Positions 29,754-35,524 of a DNA stretch of 35,524 bases are shown one piece after another. A model generated the notes under the pieces. It ran no database searches, was not told where the DNA came from, and saw nothing but the letters and a program-made list of their open reading frames with translations. The stretch spans positions 1 to 35,524 of IMG/VR virus record IMGVR_UViG_3300018082_000004; one strand, 5' to 3'. The number at the start of each line of letters is the position of its first letter. The first letter of the stretch is position 1. This DNA is from a virus. The position numbers were made by a program, and so were the translations under genes.

Positions 29754-29894
29754 GACAATATTCTATACCCGATTTCGCCCAGCGTGCGTTTGCGTTTGGG
29801 TTGCAAACCGTGTAAAACGGCGATAATGACAACGCTGTAACTCTTCACTTGACATATAACTCTATAGATGATACGATACACGGCGGGGGAATCT
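29754..29894. promoter_or_regulatory. Divergent control region between early and plus operons
   Basis: It separates minus early genes from the plus operon. Besides the plus promoter it contains the short palindrome TCTATAGA (29861 to 29868) between -35 and -10, and GTTTG/CAAAC and CCGT/ACGG dyads near 29790 to 29822. The minus side has a TATAGA box (29767 to 29762) without a good -35. The palindrome inside the promoter is a likely site for the ribbon-helix-helix protein encoded next. Confidence 0.6.
29849..29877 (+). promoter_or_regulatory. Plus-strand promoter for the RHH operon
   Basis: TTGACA (29849 to 29854), 17 bases, TACGAT (29872 to 29877). The -35 box is perfect; the -10 box differs from TATAAT at two places. 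The start of transcription would be about ten bases before the RHH gene. Confidence 0.65.
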
Positions 29895-30074
29895 ATGGAG
29901 ACCAAAAAAGACGAGGAGATGACGACAATCGCCGTCAAGAAGCGCATCGTTCGCCGCATGAAACGGCGGGCGCTACGTACTGACGAATCGCTGGGCGACA
30001 TCGTGGAGAAGGCTTGGCAGTTGCTAGAGCGGGGGGATTCACGTGAACGACAGCAACAGTCAACGGAGCGGTGA
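29895..30074 (+). CDS. Ribbon-helix-helix regulator
   Basis: 59 residues from ATG 29895 behind GGGGGAATCT. Residues 9 to 42 fit an RHH (CopG/Arc) fold: MTTIAVKKRIVRRMKRRALR, a basic strand and helix, then TDESLGDIVEKAWQLLE. Such proteins bind palindromic operators as dimers. The TCTATAGA box in its own promoter makes autorepression, and control of the divergent early genes, likely. It may set the lytic or carrier state, since no other repressor is evident. Confidence 0.82.
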   Translation: METKKDEEMTTIAVKKRIVRRMKRRALRTDESLGDIVEKAWQLLERGDSRERQQQSTER

Positions 30075-30156
30075 AACAGGCGATGCGCTCGAAGCCTTCG
30101 CGATCCTCCTGCTGCTCTTAGCTATTGTTTATCTCATCGTCGCGTTTCAACAGTAA
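30043..30156 (+). CDS. 37-residue single-TM micro-protein
   Basis: GTG 30043 behind a strong GGGGGGATTCAC, overlapping the RHH gene by 32 bases. A polar start (MNDSNSQRSGETGDALEAF) and one helix AILLLLLAIVYLIVAF ending QQ. Too short for most gene finders. Unknown role. Confidence 0.68.
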   Translation: MNDSNSQRSGETGDALEAFAILLLLLAIVYLIVAFQQ

Positions 30157-30157
30157 C

Positions 30158-30742
30158 ATGACTTGGCTCGAATCGCTCTCACTTCTACTGACCGTGCTGG
30201 TGCAGATCGGTGGTACTATCGCCATCACGGTGATCATCGTCCACTTTGCCAAGCACATGACCGCACTCGACGCTGAGATGCGCGAACGGTCGATCCGCGA
30301 GACGCGCATCGATCCGCTGACCGACATCGGCTATGCCATCACCTACGCTGATCGCGTCGGCCTACTGCGCTGGCGTGGCGTGGTCGAAATCCAGCGTCGC
30401 CAAACGCCACCGCCACAGTCGGAGACGACTGTGCATAGCGTGAATGGCAAGCCGGTGCAAATCGTGGTCAAAGACAATCCCGGCCGCCGACACGCCGTCG
30501 AGGTGCTGCTGCAAACCCGCCGCCACGCCGACTACGGCGAGCACAGCGACCGACTCATCCCAGCGCACAAGTTCAGCGGCTCTCCCGACACCTGGGAGCA
30601 GGGTACGCGCTTCCTCGAGCAGCACTACGGCGCGTTCAAGGTGCTCGGCGTCGGCTCGTTCTGCGGTCCCGACCACCCGACTGCAACGCACCTGCTGAGA
30701 GCCATCACGTCGCACAATGGTAACGGCCATGAAACTGCTTGA
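30158..30742 (+). CDS. Membrane-anchored hypothetical protein
   Basis: 194 residues from ATG 30158. One N-terminal helix (LTVLVQIGGTIAITVIIVHFA, residues about 11 to 31), then a soluble part of 160 residues with HSVNGKPVQIVVKDNPGRRH and a His-rich end. It overlaps the C5-methyltransferase start by 14 bases. A cytoplasmic domain anchored in the membrane, of unknown function. Confidence 0.75.
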   Translation: MTWLESLSLLLTVLVQIGGTIAITVIIVHFAKHMTALDAEMRERSIRETRIDPLTDIGYAITYADRVGLLRWRGVVEIQRRQTPPPQSETTVHSVNGKPVQIVVKDNPGRRHAVEVLLQTRRHADYGEHSDRLIPAHKFSGSPDTWEQGTRFLEQHYGAFKVLGVGSFCGPDHPTATHLLRAITSHNGNGHETA

Positions 30743-31403
30743 TTTGTTTTCCGGGGCCGGAGGAGCCGCACGTGGATACCAGCAAGCTGGATTCTACGTT
30801 GTTGGCATTGATAATCGCCCAATGCCTGGATATGCAGGAAACGAATTTATCCAAGCCGATGCGCTGGAGTATGTCTACTTACACGGTCACGAATTCGATG
30901 CGATTCATGCGAGTCCGCCGTGTCAAGCATTTACCTCGGCACGTGCCATTCATGGTGAGCCACATACGGATTTGTTGACTCCGACGCGGACGGCATTACA
31001 GCATAATGGTAGACCGTGGATAATTGAGAATGTCCCCAATGCGCCGATGCGCGCAGATTTGATCTTGTGCGGCTCAATGTTCGGGAAACCACAGCTAAAG
31101 CGGCACAGGTATTTTGAATTCTCTTGGGAACTGCCGTTAATCTTACTGCCACCATGTTCACATGCCAAGCAGTTGATCTCTGTTTTCGGACATGGCGGGC
31201 ATATCTATCACAGCGTCGAACAATGGCGCAAACTGATGGGCATTGATTGGATGACACGGGATGAATTGGCGCAGGCTGTTCCACCTGCCTTCACCGAATT
31301 CACTGGCCGATTTTTGATGGCGCATTTGATGGCAACTACCCCACTCCCCCAGCCTAATGGCAACGGAGCATCGGGAAACACAACGGAACACAACGCAGGA
31401 TAA
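30729..31403 (+). CDS. C5-cytosine DNA methyltransferase
   Basis: 224 residues from ATG 30729. Motif I MKLLDLFSGAGGAARGY, catalytic Cys65 in SPPCQAF (motif IV) and E100 in IENVPNAP (motif VI). The C-terminal part has RHRYFEFSW (motif VIII-like), then GHGG and TEFTGRFLMAHL (motif X-like). The target-recognition part is short, as in many phage enzymes of this class. It would methylate cytosine in a short sequence, likely to evade host restriction. The last 20 residues are low-complexity (NGNGASGN). AT-richer at the start than its neighbours, a hint of transfer. Confidence 0.9.
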   Translation: MKLLDLFSGAGGAARGYQQAGFYVVGIDNRPMPGYAGNEFIQADALEYVYLHGHEFDAIHASPPCQAFTSARAIHGEPHTDLLTPTRTALQHNGRPWIIENVPNAPMRADLILCGSMFGKPQLKRHRYFEFSWELPLILLPPCSHAKQLISVFGHGGHIYHSVEQWRKLMGIDWMTRDELAQAVPPAFTEFTGRFLMAHLMATTPLPQPNGNGASGNTTEHNAG

Positions 31404-31503
31404 CGCCGGAACACCCGCCGAAAGGGTAGGGGGATTGAGACTTGTTGCGTGGCATGCCGTCCAACGCTTGGACAGCGGGGTTTCAGCGATTGGGAGGCCA
31501 GAC
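31404..31503 (+). promoter_or_regulatory. Intergenic control segment with dyad
   Basis: 100 bases with a perfect GTCCAA-CGC-TTGGAC dyad (31459 to 31473) and a possible 23-codon leader frame (TTG at about 31441 behind AGGGGG). No convincing promoter. The dyad may be an operator for the HTH protein encoded next, or a weak hairpin. Confidence 0.4.
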
Positions 31504-31866
31504 ATGGCATTAGCTACGAGAAGACTACAATTAGCGCAAAATCACCTGAAAAGCCTATACCGCGAATCGAGCCAACACACGAAAGACGGCAAGCGATCGT
31601 GGCACTACGTCGCGCGCGAGATGGGGCTATCTGTCGGCACTGCCATTCGTGTCGCGCGCGACAGCTATGAGCCAAAAGCGCCGCACATTCGGCGCATCCT
31701 CAATCTGCCTGTGTATGTCACGCTGATTGCTTGCGCCAAATGTGGTCAAGTGCACCGGCTGCTAAAGAAGTGTGGCGACCGCAAGTCACGCAATTACGCA
31801 CACATTGCAGATATGCCCGTCGCGCTGCTGGCGTGGAAGATGCGCAACCGCGAGGAGATGCTGTGA
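31504..31866 (+). CDS. HTH protein with Cys/His segment
   Basis: 120 residues from ATG 31504 behind GGGAGGCC. Residues 27 to 55 are a helix-turn-helix (WHYVAREMGLSVGTAIRVAR, then DSYEPKAPHIRRIL), a pattern I recall in environmental phages as VA..FGV..A.A.RVA...YEP..P.IR..L. It is followed by CAKCGQVHRLLKKC, a possible zinc ribbon. Likely a DNA-binding regulator. Stop overlaps the next ATG as TGATG. Confidence 0.78.
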   Translation: MALATRRLQLAQNHLKSLYRESSQHTKDGKRSWHYVAREMGLSVGTAIRVARDSYEPKAPHIRRILNLPVYVTLIACAKCGQVHRLLKKCGDRKSRNYAHIADMPVALLAWKMRNREEML

Positions 31867-32024
31867 TGTGGACGCGCATAATTTTTATGTTGATCGTGGT
31901 CGTCATCGTTGCCGGCCTGCTCGGTTTCGGGATCGGCGTGTCGAGCATGGGCAACCGCGAGCTAGGCAGTGGCGTCCTGGCCGTCGCTTTTGTGATCGGT
32001 CTGTTCGCACTCGTGTTCAGCTAG
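31866..32024 (+). CDS. Two-TM small membrane protein
   Basis: 52 residues from ATG 31866, behind GAGGAG. Two hydrophobic helices (FMLIVVVIVAGLLGFGIGV; GVLAVAFVIGLFALVF) with a short polar loop. Similar in plan to the two-TM protein at 24909. Unknown role. Confidence 0.68.
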   Translation: MWTRIIFMLIVVVIVAGLLGFGIGVSSMGNRELGSGVLAVAFVIGLFALVFS

Positions 32025-32031
32025 GGGAGGG

Positions 32032-32217
32032 ATGCGCTATTCCGATGGTCGCTCGATCCTGCATCACCGCTGTCGCATCTGCGGTGACCTGGTGCTATTC
32101 GATAGCGAGCTGCGTCACGTAGCGTGGCACGCGCAGCGCGGCGAGCGATTCATCGAGGTGAGACAGGTGTACGATCGAGACGAGGTGTTTCGTCGCTGGC
32201 TGGCCGCGCGGCATTGA
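32032..32217 (+). CDS. Zinc-finger-like small protein
   Basis: 61 residues behind GGGGAGGG. HHRCRICGDLVLFDSELRHV then WHAQRGERF: CxxC, then H-x-x-x-WH, fit for one C2H2-like finger. The end is basic/acidic (YDRDEVFRRWL). Last gene of the plus operon; its stop lies one base from the stop of the late-operon terminal gene. Confidence 0.72.
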   Translation: MRYSDGRSILHHRCRICGDLVLFDSELRHVAWHAQRGERFIEVRQVYDRDEVFRRWLAARH

Positions 32218-32218
32218 T

Positions 32219-32407
32219 CTATTGCCGACACATCCATTCCAGCCGTAACTTCCTCGCCAACGAGTCTATTTCTATTCGGTTATCCAATCGTTTTACAAGA
32301 TCGCCAACCCGTGCGGATTGTACTGGGCGATCCACTTCTTCCTGTGAAGGAACGATGAGTATCGCAATCGGCCCGACAAGCATCTTTAGAAAATCACGCC
32401 GATGCAT
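32219..32407 (-). CDS. Small protein with Tat-like or membrane-anchor start
   Basis: 62 residues, ATG 32407 overlapping the tail gene end by 14 bases. MHRRDFLKMLVGPIAILIVP has the RRxFLK pattern of twin-arginine signals and a hydrophobic helix. The remaining 40 residues are charged and helical. Last gene of the late operon. It may be exported or anchored by Tat, or be a simple membrane protein. No cleavage motif (AxA) is seen. Confidence 0.6.
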   Translation of the reverse strand: MHRRDFLKMLVGPIAILIVPSQEEVDRPVQSARVGDLVKRLDNRIEIDSLARKLRLEWMCRQ

Positions 32408-34010
32408 TTTGATACGCCCCAGCGATCACCGCTGCCACGTCGAGCGGCCGACCCAGCGTCAGCGACACCGTCTCACTTGCATCGTCGTACTCTGTGCGTT
32501 GAATCAGGAATGTAAAACCACTCCCCGCCGTCTCGTCGCCAAAGTCAGCTAAGAAGTTCTCAATCTTCAACCGCTTGCCGGATTGCACCTGTGAGACAGG
32601 TACTTCCTGTCCCGACTTGCCGCGCAGATAGCCGACCATGCGTAGCGCCCCATCAACATAGTATTGCAACTTCTTCAACTGATTGAGCACCGTGTTACCG
32701 TAGTCCGCCGCCGCAGTCAGCGTCGTGATACCCGATCCCGCTCTGACCACCAGTGCGCGCTCGAAATACTTATTGCCGCCTGCCGTATCGCGTGCCGTGA
32801 AATCCCACTGCTCACGGCCTCGATCGTCGCGGAACACGACGAGAATCCACGTCTTGAGCATATCCGGCGACGCTGAGGAGACCAGCCGACCGCCGCCCAG
32901 GAAGTTCAGATCATCGATACGAATCGCATAGTCGTAGTCGGTCAATGCCGGTTGTTGCTCGTAATAGATGACCGGTGTTACACTGCCCGCGATGGCTTCC
33001 GATTCGCGCACTCCGACGCTAAAAGCAGCATCTGTCGTGCTGAACTTTGCAACGCGCACCATGAAGGCGCCGATCGATTCATTCAAATCGTCGCCCGTCA
33101 AACCGGCAGTTTCCAGATCGTAAGTGTTCGCCGCAATGAGCGCCGTACTGCTGTTGAAGGTGTCCGCGCCGCCCGTATCGGCGTAGACCACATACGCCCT
33201 CAAGATGTCCCCGACTGTCGTCGTGACTGCGCCGGATGCATTCTCGCACAGCACACGCAGATTCTTGATCTCGCCAAAGATGGCGCTACCTGTCGGCGTC
33301 TGCGCTGCACGCGCGTAGAGTCGGAATTCCAGCACCGCCGTCGATGTGCCGAGCGTGATGTCCTGCGTTCCTATGCCGCTGACGATCACGCTCCACAGCG
33401 ATACCGCATTGGTCACATCGAACAGCTCTAACTCCCACGCCTGAGCACCCTCTTGCAGCTCAAAGTCGAACTTTACCCGTTTGGCATTGCTGCCCGCATT
33501 GGCATTCCAACGGAACTGCGCCCGCTCGTTCAATGCCCAAGCTTCCTGCTTCGGTTCGATGCGAAGTCTGTCTGTGCGGTCAAACAACGCCTTGTCGTTC
33601 GCATTCGCATCGAGCACGTCCCACACGCCGAATAGAGTTGACCCGAAGCGCCGGTCGATAACACGATTGTATTTGTATCGGCCATGCATCAGCGTGACGA
33701 ATCCCAAACACTGCACACTGACCCGATCGCCATCCAGATCGTAGCCGATGTCGGAGATGAACCCTTCCCACACGATACGTACCCCGTTGCGAATAACGAT
33801 GCGCTGCGCGTGTTTGAACGGCAATGCCCGTGTCACATCGCGCTTGATGATGAATGAAGCATCCAGGAAAATACCGCCTGGATATGCGCTGGAGAATCGG
33901 ATCGATTCGGCTAGCGCCAATTCGTTATCAGGATCGGCAATCTGCGTTGATCCGCTCGAATAGATTTCGAGTTGCAGGTTATTATAACCGGTACGCTCAA
34001 CAGCCATCAC
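32394..34010 (-). CDS. Tail tip / baseplate hub-like protein
   Basis: 538 residues from GTG 34010 (overlaps the upstream stop as GTGA) or the ATG at 34007. The first 110 residues (LQLEIYSSGS, WEGFISDIGYDLDGDRVSVQ) resemble hub-domain strands of siphovirus tail proteins. The middle is a beta sandwich (QFRWNANAGSNAKRVKFDFE), and the end again has hub-like strands (GYLRGKSGQEVPVSQVQSGK, then VSLTLGRPLDVAAVIAGAY). Likely part of the tail end that touches the host surface. Assigned by position and strand pattern. Confidence 0.75.
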   Translation of the reverse strand: MMAVERTGYNNLQLEIYSSGSTQIADPDNELALAESIRFSSAYPGGIFLDASFIIKRDVTRALPFKHAQRIVIRNGVRIVWEGFISDIGYDLDGDRVSVQCLGFVTLMHGRYKYNRVIDRRFGSTLFGVWDVLDANANDKALFDRTDRLRIEPKQEAWALNERAQFRWNANAGSNAKRVKFDFELQEGAQAWELELFDVTNAVSLWSVIVSGIGTQDITLGTSTAVLEFRLYARAAQTPTGSAIFGEIKNLRVLCENASGAVTTTVGDILRAYVVYADTGGADTFNSSTALIAANTYDLETAGLTGDDLNESIGAFMVRVAKFSTTDAAFSVGVRESEAIAGSVTPVIYYEQQPALTDYDYAIRIDDLNFLGGGRLVSSASPDMLKTWILVVFRDDRGREQWDFTARDTAGGNKYFERALVVRAGSGITTLTAAADYGNTVLNQLKKLQYYVDGALRMVGYLRGKSGQEVPVSQVQSGKRLKIENFLADFGDETAGSGFTFLIQRTEYDDASETVSLTLGRPLDVAAVIAGAYQNASA

Positions 34011-35524
34011 AACAAACTCCAGCGCGGCACAACGAGAACTTTCGAGTAAGTGAGCGTCGCAGCGATACCGGTATCCAGCGTCTCGGATGCGATGAACATT
34101 GTGACTAGATTATATTTCTCCGGCCATAACTCGAACACGTCGCCGATTACATTCAGCGGCGCGGATGAGGGCAAGATGCGCGCGATCCGACCATCAAACA
34201 GAATATTGCCGGTGCTAGCATCGACTGTGATCACAACGAGCGGTCTGGTCATCACTGCGAAATAGTCCAGGCGAACGGCGGCACTGCCAGTCGTTCTGAC
34301 TGCACGTATCTGTATATCGCCATAGTTCGGATTGTCATCCAGATAACGAGGATGTCTACTTGCGCCAGAGAATACAGCAGGCAGTGTCCTGAACTGTCTG
34401 AACGCTGCTACCGTCGTAATCGCTCTGAGTTCGGCGGCAGGCGCTACCGTCCCATCCGTGATCCGATAACCTATCTTTAGATTTGCCCCAGAGTCGAATA
34501 GCCTCACGTAGACGTAGGCTTCTTTACCCGCCAATAATTTTGATTGTCGGATACTGAGATCGTTGGCGGTGTTGAGTGACAACTCAACTGTACTGACGGC
34601 CAACGTCTCTTTGTAGGCCCCGCCCGATGCCGTCGCGTCTGCCACTCCACTCTGATCAAAGAACATGAATTGATCGGGTGTAAGAAAATCACCACCCTCT
34701 ATAATATTATTGCTCAACACGATGTCAGCCAATTGGACGGATGGCAACATGCTGATATAGGTTTCTGCCGCCGCGCTGCCCGGTATCCCGCCGCACACAA
34801 TCCAGTTATCGTCATTGGCGTCCGAGTCATCGTGGTTCACCACGTCGTCGTCGCCATCCGACGACCACAGCCAGGGTATCGCCCCGATGCGCTGATCGTC
34901 AGCGGTCAGCTTCGAGAGGTTATTGTAGTCGGCCAGCACTTGCGCCGCCGTCAGCGCCACATCGAGAATAGTGAAGTTCGTGAATGTACCGCCCGGTTGA
35001 TTGACCGCCCCAGAATCTGAGCCCACGTATAGAAATGACGCAAGCGCCGAGGGTGTGTAAGTCACATTCGTTGCCACGCTCTGACCATTCACGTATAGAA
35101 CCAAGCCGCCAGCGGCGGAGGCGACAGCATGGAAGATGATCGTGTCACCGATAGAAAATACCTGCGCTGCGCTTGTAGCCTGATTCGTCCCATCACGGAA
35201 AACATATACGTTCGAGCCGGTGTCGAATCGGCAATGAAATGTCGATCCGAAATCCCAGAAGTAGACTGTGCCCAAATCAGATGAGTTTCGCGCCGTCTTC
35301 CAAATCCATCCAAAGGTGAACTGTGCATTGCTGAAGGTGTCACTTCCAACTGCTAATCTTGCCCGCGCAGCCGTGCGAGTGCTTGTGCTGGCATGCGCCG
35401 TGCCAGACCATGCATTGCCTAGCAAATCGCCGTATGCCAGTGGCGTAGCGTAGGTCTTCAGTTCAATCTGGAATCCATCGGCATAAACCGTGTAAGGCGA
35501 AAGAACAATAATCCCATAGTTCCC
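34007..35524 (-). CDS. Tail tip protein, C-terminal part (continues from 1 to 1050)
   Basis: The open frame runs off the right edge and, because of the terminal repeat, joins the N-terminal part at 1 to 1050. This part gives overall residues about 310 to 814. Residues about 370 to 512 are a concanavalin/LamG-like lectin fold (FTFGWIWKTARN, then LVLYVNGQSVATNVTYTPS and FTNFTILDVALTAAQVLADY, in pieces). Residues about 540 to 760 form one more beta sandwich with IRQSKLLAGKEAYVYVRL. Two sugar-binding-type domains in a tail gene argue for receptor binding to host surface glycans. Stop 34007. Confidence 0.85.
   Translation of the reverse strand, partial: GNYGIIVLSPYTVYADGFQIELKTYATPLAYGDLLGNAWSGTAHASTSTRTAARARLAVGSDTFSNAQFTFGWIWKTARNSSDLGTVYFWDFGSTFHCRFDTGSNVYVFRDGTNQATSAAQVFSIGDTIIFHAVASAAGGLVLYVNGQSVATNVTYTPSALASFLYVGSDSGAVNQPGGTFTNFTILDVALTAAQVLADYNNLSKLTADDQRIGAIPWLWSSDGDDDVVNHDDSDANDDNWIVCGGIPGSAAAETYISMLPSVQLADIVLSNNIIEGGDFLTPDQFMFFDQSGVADATASGGAYKETLAVSTVELSLNTANDLSIRQSKLLAGKEAYVYVRLFDSGANLKIGYRITDGTVAPAAELRAITTVAAFRQFRTLPAVFSGASRHPRYLDDNPNYGDIQIRAVRTTGSAAVRLDYFAVMTRPLVVITVDASTGNILFDGRIARILPSSAPLNVIGDVFELWPEKYNLVTMFIASETLDTGIAATLTYSKVLVVPRWSLL
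35402..35524. repeat. Terminal direct repeat, right copy
   Basis: Identical to bases 1 to 123. See the left copy. Counting it once gives a circle of about 35,401 bases. Confidence 0.95.

Noticed and set aside
1-35524. Search for integrase, CRISPR array, tRNA genes, toxin-antitoxin pair
   Set aside because: No recombinase motif, no regularly spaced repeats and no tRNA-like cloverleaf noticed by eye; the RHH gene has no toxin-like neighbour that I recognise.

Overview
The window looks like one complete, circularly closed genome of a tailed dsDNA phage of siphovirus type. The first 123 bases are repeated exactly as the last 123, and one tail gene reads open through both ends. The unique length is therefore about 35.4 kb. 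The structural set is that of HK97-fold, long-tailed phages: terminase, portal, MuF-like head protein, prohead protease, HK97-type capsid, connector, tail tube, frameshifted tail chaperones, tape measure and tip proteins. No integrase, DNA polymerase, tRNA or CRISPR was seen, so a virulent life style or a repressor-only lysogen are both possible. The moderately high GC content, Shine-Dalgarno sites of GGAGG/GAGGTGA type, one perfect sigma70-like promoter and the make-up of the glycoside hydrolase and tail genes suggest an environmental bacterium. I lean to Chloroflexota (Anaerolineae-like), but this is from memory of similar phage proteins and was not searched.

Layout. Almost everything is on the minus strand and is read from about 29.75 kb leftward, through position 1 and round the circle to 32.2 kb. 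The early region (29.75 to 19.1 kb) starts with small unknown genes. A recombination pair follows (ERCC4-family nuclease and Rad52-like annealing protein). Next is a chain of very small, tightly overlapped genes, including a lone LuxR-type HTH and several membrane micro-proteins. Then come a DNA methyltransferase overlapping a possible PD-(D/E)XK-like nuclease, a VapE/VirE-type replication ATPase, an AT-rich repeat-flanked segment that may be an origin, a HARP-like/J-domain protein, a von Willebrand A protein, a coiled-coil protein and what looks like a truncated methylase.

The late region begins at a consensus promoter (19122 to 19093) with a structured leader. Its first genes are for lysis: holin-like protein, TM/coiled-coil protein, M23 endolysin and a glycoside hydrolase. 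Packaging (TerS, TerL, portal, MuF-like protein) follows, then an unusual block of about 3.4 kb of accessory structural genes that includes a 323-residue arginine-rich 36-residue-repeat protein. After that come protease, capsid, head-tail joining genes, tail tube, chaperones with a -1 slippery site, tape measure, and two large tip proteins that span the contig ends.

A short plus-strand operon (29.9 to 32.2 kb) faces away from the early genes at a divergent control region. It encodes a ribbon-helix-helix regulator, membrane proteins, a C5-cytosine methyltransferase, an HTH protein and a zinc-ribbon-like protein. It meets the end of the late operon tail to tail with one base between the stops. 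The parts most worth following are the methyltransferase/nuclease pair with its hairpin-masked start, the HARP-J-domain/vWA cassette, the arginine repeat protein and the many membrane micro-proteins.
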